The notes under the pieces: generated by a model
What the model was told of the DNA's origin: nothing
The model's database searches: none
Seen by the model: only the letters and a program-made list of their open reading frames with translations
Made by a program: the position numbers and the translations under genes
DNA from: Euryodendron excelsum
Lineage: Eukaryota > Streptophyta > Magnoliopsida > Ericales > Pentaphylacaceae
Length of the DNA stretch: 64,000 nucleotides
Direction of reading: 5' to 3'
Assembly: GCA_033060915.1 (NCBI GenBank)
Contig: CM065381.1
Location: forward strand, 6,919,501 to 6,983,500
Shown here: positions 10,454-22,152 of the stretch, piece after piece
How the letters are laid out: each line of letters starts with the position of its first letter
How positions within the stretch are numbered: position 1 is the first letter of the stretch

Positions 10454-13301
10454 ATGTGTCCTGTGTGGGTTTGTTGAACTAACCCCAAGTGAAAACAAAT
10501 TGTACAGGTTACCCTGGTCTGGCAAACCAATGTGAAAGGTCTTATTATTGCCATTAATGAGATTACCAAGTTTGCCACTTGTATTAAATTGTCATCAACT
10601 TTATGAAACTTTGGGGTCCTCTGCCTCTTCCCTTTTGAAACCTCTTTCTTAATTTTCATCATAATTGCTTCACATCCCCGCCATGCAATCAAAATTTCTA
10701 ATAGGGAAAAGGGACCCCTAACCCCTTCAGTATTTGCATAACCATATAGCTTTGATTGTATGGTAACTTTTTCTCCTTTCCATCTTTAATCTTTTTCATT
10801 TTCTGGCAAGTGCACATGTGTTCTTAAGACAAAGATTAAGCCTGCAATGACTAAGCATCCATGAACAAAATGCATCCTAACCTGTATATCGAGCCACACG
10901 TTAGCGTGACCTTTTTTGTTTTGGTTAATGCTATAAATTTTATATAATTTTTGTATAAAATGATGTACTCAAATGATAATCTTTTGCTTTAAACCAAAAC
11001 ACCCTCTTGTAATTGTGAAAATGTCATCATGGTGCTGTTCCAGTAAAAAAATTTTCACCACTTTTTTGGCAGAATATCATTTTTCTTCTTTTTTATCTTC
11101 TTTTGGTACTTCGACATAGATGTGACCCTACATGAAAGGTCAAAGAGTATTCAAACAAGAGCAAAGTTGAGCTTTTGTTATATTTTTTTTTTTTCCTTTT
11201 TTTGGTTTCCTTTTGCTTGTTGGTCACTGGGCAGGCATACTGAGTGCTGTGTTTTCTTTAATGGATCAGGGTAAGTTTGTAAAACTTAGTTTGGTTACGC
11301 TTTCAAAATTTTCTTTTTGGTTTTCGAAAAAGCAAACAATGGGAATTTAAAAAACATCATTGTTTTTATTTTCTTGTGAAAACAGTTTTCAGAAACTCAT
11401 ATAATAAACTCTTAATTTTCCTAAAACTAGGGTGGTTTTAAAAAAAGTTCTGAAAATAGTTAATGATTTTTAGAAAACTAGAACCAAGACCATATTAGCT
11501 GTAAAGTGGACTTCTAGAGTTAGGTTTGCTGAACTTGAAATAATTTTAATTAATTCCTTTATTATGTGAAGTAAGATTGTTTCATTATAATTTAAACGTC
11601 ATAGAGTTTGAAATATGAAAAAAAGGCTTTTCACGTTTAGTGAAAAAATGTGTACATCTAGCTCTCTTTCCCACAATTGACAGAACCTCGTGCACCGATT
11701 TCTTTTTTTTTTTTTTTGTTATTTTCTTCGCTATCAGAAAATTCAACACACGTAATCATTTTGTTCAAACTTCACTTTCCAAAAAGGGCACTCTAGTCTA
11801 CCCACTTCTTTGCTTCAACTAATCAACTGACTTCACAAGCATGGGCCATGCCAAGAGAGGCAATATTCAAACATTGCTTTCCACAAATACTTGTTTGAGG
11901 GGCAATAATTTGAAATATGAAAACACCAATATTTAAATATTAGCTGCATTTGTTATTATGGATGAAAATAGAAAGTGAACTTCTTGTGTAAATTGGAAAG
12001 AAGTATTATTTTTAGGTTTTTTGTACAATAAAAACAAAAAAAAAAATTTGAAGTAATTCAGGGCCCATTAATTAGCATCCCTCTAATAGTTTTCAAATTT
12101 CATTTTCGGTTTTTTTCTTTTTGTCTTTTCATAAAATAAAAATAATAGGAAACTTGAAAATACAATAGTTTTCATGTTGTTCTAATTTTTTTATGAACTT
12201 GATTGTTAAGAACTTTGAAAATAATTTTAAACTATTTCCTGAAAATGAAATACTTATGCAAATAGGTGATCATACTTTCTCCTTAGTATTGTTTAATCTG
12301 GTGACGATTCATACGGGAGTTCCTATTCAGATTGTTCGCCTCATTTGCACAAATATAAGCGAAATATGGCCAAACAGGAAATTATTAGTATAATTTCATA
12401 GCCTTAACCTACCAAACAAAAAATAATGTGTACATGCTCAAGAATATATTAAAAATAGGGGCCCGACGTAGATCCGAACGGTTGCATGTAGGCAAGGACA
12501 ACATCCTAGTAGGTTACGGTAGTGACAGACTAACTCTAAGATTATATACTACGATCCCACAGCGCTTAGAGAAAAAGAGAAAAAGTGATATATATGTAAA
12601 CACTTGTATCTCTTTAGCACAATACATTTTAAAGCTGCGCAAGTCAAAATTTAAAACAGACAATATTATATTATGTGAATCTTGAGTTGTGAGTTTTATT
12701 CTTTTTTCCATAACTCTCCTCTAACCCTTTTAATAAGCTACAAACTCTCTCTTAGGGTCGGACCGCCCGTTCTCGGGTCAAACTGCCATCCATATTACAC
12801 ACACCCCAAACTTGATAATCATCCACCATTTGCTCTAAGAATACTCTCTCTCACAAAGTACACACCCCAAAATTGATTGAACACACATTGTACTTGCCAT
12901 TTTCATATTGGCGGTGTTTGTTTTGCATGATAAAAAAATGAGATTATACTAATAATCTCGCCTTCACCGTATTCCACATTTAGTTGTGTAAAAAAATGTC
13001 CAGAGATAAACGATCTGAAGTTCTGAACAACACATTTTCTCCCCTATATATAAAATTAAATAACCCAATGTATGACAAGTAATTTGATTAGGATTTCTTA
13101 ACCCCCCGCGAAATATCTATAATGTATATATAATTCAAATCTTGAATCAATTTATTCAGCAGTTTCTTTACAACACTAAAATACACCCATAATTACACCA
13201 ACCTCAAAAAAAACAAAAAAACAAAAAACAAATTTCAGAAGAATCAAAAGAACTATAAATTCCTATATTCGAAAATGTGACCTTTTTTTTTTTTTTGAAG
13301 T
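9958..13301. other. intergenic between TOC90 and the ARM-repeat gene
   Basis: AT-rich, no supported gene. It contains the (GA)n tract at 10396-10450, several T-rich and A-rich homopolymers, and short open frames that are either translations of simple repeats or random. The 3'UTR of the minus-strand ARM gene should occupy the last few hundred bases before 13302. Confidence 0.5.
10396..10450. repeat. (GA)n microsatellite, 55 bp
   Basis: Uninterrupted GA dinucleotide tract. It creates spurious Ser-Leu open frames on the minus strand. GA/TC tracts are among the most common microsatellites in dicot genomes, and this one is long enough to be length-variable. Confidence 0.95.
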
Positions 13302-14519
13302 TCAAGGTGAAGAACCCCACAAAACCTCAGCAACAATGGTGGCAGCCTCAGCGTCGGAAACGCAGGCCTCTCTCACTCTCTTCAATATTTCTTGCTTGAA
13401 AGCTCTCTTCTCTCTCTGCCTTAGCCCTTCTCCTACCTCCAGCTGCACTGCAAATCTCGCAACACAGCTCGCAAATGGGTGGCTCTCCAGGAATCTTCTC
13501 TCTCTACTCGCTCTCCTCCCTTTCCCCTCAACCTCAACGCCGCCAGCACTCACCCCTCTATCCTCCTCCCACTTCCCCACCTCTATCAAGTCCCCACCCA
13601 ACTCCGATCTCTGTAACTCCACCAGCTTCTTGATCAAATCGGCTTTGATCATTGCATCGATCGCTTCTTTTCTCCCGAAATATCCGATTTCGAGCACGCA
13701 ATTCATTCCCATTACTCGAATCGTTAAGTCCTCGGCTTTGAGGAGATTGATAATATTCGGAATGTCTCCATTGGAATCGATCTCATCTACTAATGGGCTT
13801 TTGATTGATTTAATCAGCGAACAGAGGACTTTCAGAGACGAAGACGATGACATAGAAATTAGGGCTCGAATTGTCTGGCCCATCAAGACTTGCCCTACGA
13901 ACACATCTTTGTTGAACCTTATCAACTCAGCAATGGCGAAAGCAACTTGTTCTCGGACCTGTTTCGAGTACTGCGAGTTACACAGAACCGATTCGAGTTC
14001 TGAAAACAACTTCGATTTGAGAATTAAATCTTGTAGCTCGCGATTGAACCCTCCAGCGAGCCTGTTGACTAGATGAATTAACATTTGAATTAAGGTTTGC
14101 TCGTCGAGGGGGGACAACGGCGGCGGGCGATTCAACGCGCGTGCGAGGTTCTCGATGCTCTCGCGGTCAATCCAGGCCTGGATCTCCGACTCGATCGAGC
14201 CGGCGACTCGGGAAATCTCATGAGTCGAGACCCGCCGAGTCAGGAACGATCTGAGCCCGTGGCGAGCTCGGGATTTCTCGAGAGAGTCGACGACGGTCTT
14301 GAGGTATGTGAGGTGGTGAGAGAGGGCGGAGAGGTAAGGGTCGTTGGAGAGGATTGAGTCGGCCTCGGTCTCGAGCTCGAGGAGGGCTTTAATGGCGGAC
14401 GAGTTGGACTCGGCCGACTTGGGACTTGGGTTGGACTGTAAGTCGTGTGAAGCTTGCTTGAGAGCTTCTAAGACTTTGAGGACTTGTTGGTTCTCTTCTT
14501 TAGCAGCTGCTCCCTCCAT
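13302..14519 (-). CDS. Armadillo-repeat superfamily protein, single exon
   Basis: An intronless 405-aa frame begins MEGAAAKEENQQVLKVLEAL. Its base composition is clearly more GC-rich than the flanks, as expected of a real coding exon. The protein is mostly alpha-helical and Leu/Ile/Val-rich. Residues of about 140-300 look like degenerate ARM repeats (for example VREQVAFAIAELIRFN, then TIRVMGMNCVLEIGYFG). The N-terminal 130 residues form a separate helical region with AGSIESEIQAWIDRESIENL. No U-box, F-box, kinase or transmembrane segment is visible. Plants have many small ARM proteins of this layout, usually annotated as scaffold or interaction proteins of unknown role; I cannot name the ortholog. 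A Glu/Arg-rich segment at about 310-345 may be a disordered loop. It lies head-away from TOC90 with 4 kb between. Confidence 0.85.
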   Translation of the reverse strand: MEGAAAKEENQQVLKVLEALKQASHDLQSNPSPKSAESNSSAIKALLELETEADSILSNDPYLSALSHHLTYLKTVVDSLEKSRARHGLRSFLTRRVSTHEISRVAGSIESEIQAWIDRESIENLARALNRPPPLSPLDEQTLIQMLIHLVNRLAGGFNRELQDLILKSKLFSELESVLCNSQYSKQVREQVAFAIAELIRFNKDVFVGQVLMGQTIRALISMSSSSSLKVLCSLIKSIKSPLVDEIDSNGDIPNIINLLKAEDLTIRVMGMNCVLEIGYFGRKEAIDAMIKADLIKKLVELQRSELGGDLIEVGKWEEDRGVSAGGVEVEGKGRRASRERRFLESHPFASCVARFAVQLEVGEGLRQREKRAFKQEILKRVREACVSDAEAATIVAEVLWGSSP

Positions 14520-14790
14520 GGCGGCTGCTTTAGAGAGAGAAAGTTCTAGACAGAGAGAGAGAGAGGTGGGTTATGTCTAGAATTTGAGCTGAGCGACCAG
14601 TCTTATTCTGCACGCTGCAAGAGTATAGACAAGGCTCTTGTATTTTCCCGAAGGAGACGGTAACCGGTACCGTTAAGTACCGGTTTGTAATGATATTTTA
14701 AATTTTTAATAAAAGAAAAATTGTTATAATAATAAACAAAAATAATCCAATCTGTTTATAGCCTGTTGGAACCCCCCGCCGTCCGCCGCC

Positions 14791-14805
14791 GGGGGGGGGG
14801 GGGGG
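14791..14805 (+). repeat. G15 homopolymer after a CCG-rich island
   Basis: A 15-base G run directly follows CCCCCCGCCGTCCGCCGCC, in a region otherwise about 70-80% AT. The C-rich and G-rich halves could pair as a hairpin, and the G run could support a G-quadruplex. Long pure G runs are also error-prone in sequencing, so its length is uncertain. Confidence 0.85.
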
Positions 14806-17758
14806 TATTTCTTTGTTCCATTTTCTGTTCCTTTATTTTATTTTACTTGAGGGAGAAAAAAAAATTTAAATTACTCTCTTTCTTTCTTTTTTTTTTTTCA
14901 CTTTCCTTTTTTTTTTTTTTTACACAACTAAACAGGATATGAAAAATATATTTTTTTTATTTTCTTTTTTTCTTTATTTTTTCCTTCCTCAAGTTCCAAA
15001 CAGACTGTTAGTTTAAGATTTTAGATATATCGATGAATATATCACAAATATTATAAATATTTTGTTTCATGTTAGCCAATAATTTTGATGATTCTTTCAT
15101 TTTCGAGTCTATTGAATCATTTGTTCAATTGAGTAAACTGAACTTTTATATTAGTTAATCATTAAAACTGAAATTTCTGAATTTTGGCTTAATACTTGAA
15201 CTGGATATTGACAAATTTTAGCCAAATTTAAATGAAATCCAAATTTCACATTTGAATTTCATGAATATTTGAATTAATTATATGATTATTGCAGTATTTT
15301 ATGTTAAATAAGGTGATCACCTTACTAAGTAATTTAGAGCCACTTAACACGTTGGGAGTTTCTTTTTCATTTTTTCTTTTTTTAGATTGACAACTTAAGA
15401 AAGTTTAAAATCTACAGTTGTGGAAAATAACTGTGGAAAAAGAAAAACAATAACAAAATGCTCCCTAAAATTTTTAATTTTCATAATGGACCCTTTTAGT
15501 TTTTCAATAATGACGAATTTCAAACTTTGAATTATTGAAACTTGATAAAAAAAATTTAATTTCTAGTGTGAGGATAGAGCAATTTGTTGATTACGAATAG
15601 TTTATTTACGGAATAGTTATAAAAAAATATCCTTCCAATGTCTTAGTTATTTAGATGAATGTTTTGTTGTAAACAAAAATTTTTCTTATTCAATTATATT
15701 ATTATTTTTAATAATTTTTTAATTTGTGTAACATTAAGAAGATACAATGAAGCCAAAATTTTGAGCCGGCACCAGCAAGACCTAAAAGGGTCCCACACGC
15801 ATTTACTTTAAATTGCATATTAATTACTTTTGTACTTCTTTAAGAAGTATGCTTGAAACTTCATTTGTATCCACTTCTATTTAAACTTGGAGTGAAATGC
15901 GCAGACTTTGCATGCTTTCATAAACAAACTCATGCATATAGGTAATGATGTATGATATTTAGTCTATTTGTTAGGAACCCATAAAATGGAAAGAGAGAGG
16001 AGAGAGAAATGGTATGAAAAGTAGTTTCTTTCTTTAGTTTGAATTTACAAAGAAAGTGAAAGGGAAATACTTTTCTAGCTGGGCTCCACTTTTTAGTTTT
16101 TTTTTTTTTTCTTTTCCTTTCTAAATGCAAAGAATTATTTTCCTTCCATTTTTTTCAAGTACGTGCAACTAACAATACAAGTTGACCACGTAACCGAGGG
16201 GAAATTTGGCAAATAGCAAGAAAAGTAGGATGTAGCATATTCGGATCTAAGCATCTATGGAAAAGAATATGTAACGTTGGAGTATTAGAATGCTTATTCT
16301 TTTCTTGTTATTTGGATCCATCTGGAGTTTTCTATAGTACAAGACAAGAGTATAGAAAATTTTACTTTTGTGGGGTTCATGAGAGCCCACTTTTGGGCAT
16401 GACTTCGTATATATATATACTAGAATGGGTGCCCCCACTACGTGAGTGATTAATTTGAGATAGTTAATTTGAGCAAGTGAGAGAGAATAAATAGGTGATG
16501 ATTAGTGAGTGGTTACAAAACTAAATTAGTATTTTACTTTTTTACCCTTTGAGTTAAATAAAAATATGTACAATGTTAGTAATTTATGTGATTTTTAAGA
16601 ATGCTTTGATCTATACATAAAAGTGACATTTTTTTAAATTTGAAATTTCACCAGCTTCACCAAACTTAAGAGTTTGTTTTATAATAGTATAGATATATAT
16701 ATATATATATTATAGTAGTCTAGTGGAGAACAAGAAGTGACCCTACATAATCGATTTGTGTGGTTACGTTTTGCTTTTTGGCTGCAATTTACAGAGACGC
16801 ATAACATATGACGTGTTAGCTTTTACTTACAAGAAATGTTATTCTTTTAAAATTTTTACACAAAATTTTACTTAGAATAATGTGACAATGACAGTTTAAT
16901 AATTAAAATATATCTTGGTGAATTCTTTATTTTAAAGTGATAAGTTCACAACTCAACTACATCATTTTAGATATAAACTAAAGTTGACCCGTGCGATGCA
17001 CGGTGTTTAACAATTCCTTCAAGTGTTAATAGGGTTATGCTAATGCTATGCACAAAATTTTTATATATTTTAGGATCGGTAGTTATTTAAAATATACACT
17101 TTGTTTAATTTTTAAGAATGTTCCAAGCTTAATAATGTATGGGATTTTTATTTTTTAATTAGCATAGTGAATACTTTATCTTGTCACCCAAGTCATATTT
17201 TTTAATTAGCATAGTAACTCATGCTATGTAGAGTAGCTTAATTATTATCTAAAAATAGTTATTGTAGCAGTCTCAACCAAAAGACAAAAAAGTAAAAATA
17301 GAAGAAGCGAAACGTCTATTCCTTCTTCTTCTATTTTCGTGGCACTTAAAACATATGATAAGCAAATTTCACTAAGAACAATAAAAGCCCTGTAAAAAGA
17401 TAAAAATCAACAGTACACATAAAGATCAAAGACTATTTTTTTAGGTTTTGGCAATGGCCTTCGAAAAGAATTCCAAGGCCGAGTGACCAAGCAATTTACT
17501 CATTATAATATTTCCCAAAGTACAAATAAAACTTAAATGTGAGAAGAGAAGTAATTCTTACAACAAAATTTGAGCCTTGCATACCTTGATTTTCAAATTT
17601 TGAACTTAGATATTAAAACCAAAACACCATTAACATAGAAGAATACAAATATTTATATTGTATAATTAAATCAAACAGAAAATCAGGAAAAAAACAAATA
17701 ATGGTTTAGCCAAAATCTTAAGAAAGGTAAAGAAAGTGTGGGATACCTGAATGGATTA

Positions 17759-17836
17759 AATCAAATAAGAACTCTCCTTGCTTTGGATCTAAAAGGTAAT
17801 CAAATAAGAACTTTCCTTGCTTTGGATCTAAAAGGT
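17759..17836. repeat. two-copy 39-bp tandem duplication
   Basis: The unit AATCAAATAAGAACTCTCCT, followed by TGCTTTGGATCTAAAAGGT, occurs twice head to tail, with a single C/T difference (CTCTCC versus CTTTCC). Intergenic and non-coding. Confidence 0.9.
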
Positions 17837-19185
17837 GAGAGTACACAGAAAATAAATAGCTTTGTAAAGTGAGACAATAAAAAAATAATAATAAAGACAA
17901 AATCATAAAAATCCCAATTTTTATACCATTCTTCAAAAAAAAAAAAAAAAAAAAAAAAAACAACTAAAGCTCACCTTTTAGTCAACTAATAGTGAAAGTG
18001 AGAAAGATCGACATAAAACACACATATTTGTAATATTAAGAGTGAGATTAGGCCAAAATAAAAACAATAAAATACATCAAATAACAAAATCCCAAAAGGG
18101 GATAGAAAACTAGATTTTCATCCAAATGAAGTGGCGACGACTAAGAGAACAGAGATTTGGAAGGGATGGAATATGAGTTTGAAACTTTGAATTTAGGTGA
18201 TTTTTTAATTTAAAATTTAAAAATAGTGGGATTTCAAAAATTTCGGGGATTAGGGAGGGATTTTTGGAATTATCTCATTTTAGGTAGCAATTAGAGGGAG
18301 AAATTGAGAGATAGTAGGATTTTTAAATTAGGAATGTTTAAATATGGAGTAAGGGGGTGGGATCTTAGGAAATTTTAAGATTAGTATTTAGAGAGAGATT
18401 TTAGAGATTTAGAGAGGAATTTTAGGAGTGTGATTAATCTTTTTTCAAGTTTGCTAAAAGGAGTGCCACGTGGCGCTCTAAAATTTTAAATGGCTTAGAA
18501 TTTGAGGATTCACTATTTGAAGACCTTACAGCTTCTGACTAAATTTGTATATATCATAAGATTTTGTATAAATTTTTTAAATATATAGCATTACCCTTTA
18601 CTTAATTAAGAAACTCGTCATTGACGCATAGGAGCAGCATTTATTAGAGACAACCTAATCCACCAGGCTTATGTCATTAAGGAGTTTGTAAAAAGTCGGA
18701 ATCACGCAACATTATTTCCTATATAAAAAGTTTTTTAAATCTGTAACATTCAAATTGTAATGAAATAACTTTCTCAATACGATTAATAACAATGTACACC
18801 TATATGTATATTTGTATTACGTAGATTAACTCTTGTCAAACATACTTCATTTGCAAAATTTCAATGCAAGTTTTTGTACGAAGTTTAATTAGAATTTGCT
18901 ATTTCAAATTTTTTGTTGTATATTATTACGCAATCCATTATTTTCAAATGAATTAATGAGACGGTGTTCGTGAAAAGTATGGGGTGTTAGAAAGTGGCAC
19001 TATTATTTAGGTTTTAGCTATGCTCCACCAAGCACCACCGTGATCCTACACCTTGTTAACATTTGGGCTCACCAAATTATAGTTCCCAACCAACTCATTT
19101 GCTTCATTACTTGAGTAGAACTCATACTTTGTTAGAGTACTACCTTAATTTTGCTATGTTGGCCTCTGGGCCCGCCTAATAATAG

Positions 19186-19430
19186 AAGAAAATATTAGTT
19201 ACAATGGTGTTATCACGTCATTATGCTAATGTGGTACAACAAAATAATAATATATAACTATACGAGTATATAAAATCTTAATTATCTTGTTTTATGTGAA
19301 AAAATTAAAATTTTAAACTCAACACTTTTAATGATTAAGATTTACATGATTATGTAGTTATGTATAATTAACTTATTGTACCATATCAATATGATGACGT
19401 GATACCACTGTTGTATCTAATATTTTCTCC
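19186..19430. mobile_element. 245-bp MITE with roughly 90-100-bp inverted repeats
   Basis: The left arm (AAGAAAATATTAGTTACAAT, continuing with TTATCACGTCATTATG) aligns along nearly its whole length with the reverse complement of the right arm (GGAGAAAATATTAGATACAA, continuing with GTATCACGTCATCATA), so the element can fold into one long hairpin. An exact direct repeat AATAATAG flanks it at 19178-19185 and 19431-19438. Long arms with an 8-9 bp duplication suggest a Mutator- or hAT-derived MITE; the terminal two bases of the arms differ, which leaves the superfamily open. No coding capacity. Confidence 0.8.
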
Positions 19431-19439
19431 AATAATAGG

Positions 19440-20480
19440 TCTTAATGTGATCATTTGGGTCTTGTTTGGATGTAGTTGAGCTACATCATAGAGTCTTTGA
19501 TGATGTTGTAGCTTACTTTGTGGTTTTGGTAGGGGTATGCCCCATGGTTGTTGTACTTATTGTATTATCTTTTTTAATTTTTTTATTTTTAAAAAATTTC
19601 ACTTACCCGCTAAAAAAAATGGATTTGGTAGTTGGGTCTCCAACAATGGAGTAGGTAGCCGTAGGACTCAAGTAGCGTTCCATGTAGGATCTCCCCCTAC
19701 TTAAATATGAATTTCTATTCCATTTTATTTACTTGAGATTTGTTGGTCCCACTGTTGTGCCATACCTCACTATTGTCACTTGACAATATACAAAATGTGT
19801 TATGGCATACAAAATATAACCAACAAAAGAGTGTGCCTTTTGTTTGTCAACTATTATTACGTGACAATGCGAGAAATGTCGTGTTATTCTAATTAATGTG
19901 CATAGATGGCTCAGCTTAGAAAATGACCCATTCATGTCCGTTGGTTAAATAAATGAGCCCAAGCTCAAACTTTATCTGTGAGCTTTAAACAACCTAAGCT
20001 TCAAGTAAAGAGGTCTAGTTTCCAGTAACTCAAATTTATTCGTACAATACTTAGGTTTAAATTTCTATAGCCGTTCGGTAGAGCGCTAAACACACTCAAA
20101 CACACTCTTCAATGTTCACAACTTGCGGTGAAACTTAAGTTTCAACCCCAACATAGATGCGATGAGATCTATTGCAGATAACTATGTGATGCTGATAAGC
20201 AATTCTCTTTATCAAATGTATGAAGTAGTCTGCAATTGTATATATATATATATTTTTTTTTGGCCAAAAACAGAAAAGAAAAGAAAAGAGGCCTAGTTCC
20301 CATGCATGTGCGAACACAAGTTATATAAATTTAAAAAAAATTGTTATCACATATTAATTCAAAAAATGGACAATGACTTTGGTATGGTTTACAAATAACA
20401 ATAGGAAGATATTTTTATTTTTAATTAGTTGGGGCACACCACATCATCATGCTAATGTAATATTCTAAACGTACTGAATA
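19440..20480. other. intergenic, no gene seen
   Basis: AT-rich. Around 20430-20465 a fragment (ACATCATCATGCTAATGTAA) resembles one arm of the MITE at 19186-19430 and may be a solo remnant. The open frames present are short and unlike any known family. Confidence 0.35.
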
Positions 20481-20483
20481 ATT

Positions 20484-21070
20484 TCTCATGGATCAAGGCT
20501 TGGACGAAGGGAAAGAGGAACAGCAGGGGGACTATGGTTGAAAAATTCCTATGTTATTATACTTTTTTTTTTATAAGTTTTTCATAATTTAAAGAATTGG
20601 CCCTTTAAACTTTTTCATTAGTAAAACAGCTCATTAGTGTGTTCAAATAATATTTCAAAGCACCCAATGATAATAAAACATCCAATAAAATGAAAGCACA
20701 TATTAAATATAATTTTGATGTCCTATTTTCTTGAGTTATTATAATATTTGTGACAATCTAATTGAATTTATTATCTAGAATATCTTTGTTAGAATAGATT
20801 AGGTGATTATTTTCCTAAGTTATAAGTGTTTGAAATATTCTTTTTGGGATTATTGTGACTTATGCAAATCCTATAATTTTTATTTAATAAAAATTCATAT
20901 ATCTTTTTGTGTATAGCATGTTAAAAATTAATTTGTTATATGCTTTTCTATTTTATTGTTTAGAGAGTTTAATTGCAAAATATTTTGAAAATTACTTAAT
21001 ATAATAGGTAAAGATTTAATTAAAATTATCCTGTGGCCTCCCCCAATAAAAAATTCTGACTTCGTCCCTG
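20484..21070. mobile_element. probable degraded hAT-like element upstream of PAP26
   Basis: The right end, read in reverse complement from 21070, is CAGGGACGAAGTCAGAATTT followed by a G-rich GGGGGAGGCC. This matches the left terminus of the well-delimited hAT-like element at 55649 (CAGGGATGAAGCCAGGAATT, then GGTGGCC). A GGACGAAGGG segment followed by CAGGGGGAC at about 20500-20530 may be the decayed opposite end. No clean target duplication was found, so the left boundary is a guess. The right end lies about 250 bp before the presumed PAP26 5'UTR exon. Confidence 0.4.
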
Positions 21071-21079
21071 ATCAGAGTT

Positions 21080-21300
21080 CACCAGAATCCGACCAATGAA
21101 AATCCGCCACGTAGCCAATTCGGTTCCGACCGGTATGTGTTTGTTCTGACACTGCACGCTATCAATGAACAACACGACAAAGAGGTGAATTCTAATTTAC
21201 GCTCGAGCATGTCCCGCTGCTAATCTACGCCTCCCTTAGCTTCTTTAAAAACGGAGGATATGATGAATTCGATAATGTGAGTGCCAAAGGCAAAGGCCGT
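21080..21300 (+). promoter_or_regulatory. PAP26: PAP26 proximal promoter region
   Basis: Between the hAT-like terminus at 21070 and the pyrimidine-rich 5'UTR, this short stretch carries two CCAAT boxes (near 21093 and 21115) and a CCACGTAG element with an ACGT core at 21109-21112. I did not find a PHR1-binding site of the form GNATATNC here. Assignment rests on position only. Confidence 0.35.
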
Positions 21301-21329
21301 CATTCTCTCTCTCCTCTATATGATTGAAG

Positions 21330-22138
21330 GTGCTTTCTCTCTCTACATCTCCTACCTACCCTATATTATTGCATTGTATACCCAGTTGTACATATATGTA
21401 TATCTGTGTGGATATGTAAAAGTATGTACGCATATATTTGTTCGTACAAATTGATTTGAATCTGTAGAATTGAGTAAAAACTCTGGACTTATTTGTTGAG
21501 GAGTGACATGGACGATTCGGATGCATTTCGTGTAACTCAGATCAGTAGTGCTTGTAATCTGATAAATAGATTAAACAGTTTTTACTAAATGCGGTTTCTT
21601 GATATTGCTGGTATTTCATACTTCAAATTTTGGGTTAATATTCCATTTTGAATCCATATTGCTGGTTAGAAAGAATAATATCAAGATGTTTCTAGGACCG
21701 CATAAGGTTACAAATTGAGGGGGATGATCAATGACTGTATTGCAAAATTCATATCTGCATCTGTATGTGTATATATGCATTTTACTCCTAATGCATAGAG
21801 TAAAAATCTGGCCTAGTAACTAGTAAGATGTCTTTCAATTGGACTCTCAACTTCTACATCACAGTGCCTAAGTTTTTTTTTTTTTTTTTTTATCTTTTCA
21901 TATATCTACATATCTTCAGCTCTAGCTCATTTTGTTTTTTTTATACAAATTGGTGAGGATTTACCCAAGAAAATATAAGTTGATGGGGGATAAATGTATT
22001 CGAACGATTTTGATGAAATATGGAAAAAAAAATTATGATGCGATTTGTATATATATGTTCAGCATATTTTATGATTGTTTCCTGATGAATATTGTCTTGG
22101 TTTTATTTCTACTGAGCAACTTATATTGCCTTTGGCAG
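21330..22138 (+). other. PAP26: PAP26 5'UTR intron (predicted)
   Basis: Donor GATTGAAG|GTGCTTTC follows a CT-rich leader, and the acceptor TTGCCTTTGGCAG ends at 22138, 14 nt before the ATG at 22153. Inferred from splice signals; the upstream non-coding exon would end at 21329. Confidence 0.5.
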
Positions 22139-22152
22139 GTTGATTGACAATC

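Larger units (their letters stand above)
14580..18470. other. intergenic, AT-rich, simple repeats
   Basis: No gene is supported. Features seen are a GC island ending in a run of 15 G (14791-14805), long T/A homopolymers (14860-14970 and about 17936-17960), a short tandem duplication at 17759-17836, and a possible non-autonomous element around 16420-16700. A hairpin-forming CCCGTGCGATGCACGG at about 16988 resembles a motif often seen near plant repeat elements. Confidence 0.5.

Noticed and set aside
10315..10692. Ser-Leu rich open frames on the minus strand
   Set aside because: They are translations of the (GA)n microsatellite at 10396-10450.
13336..14076. 246-codon plus-strand open frame
   Set aside because: It is antisense to the ARM-repeat gene. 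The minus-strand frame is longer (405 codons), starts with a good Met and has ARM-like helices, while this one is a composition effect without family resemblance.
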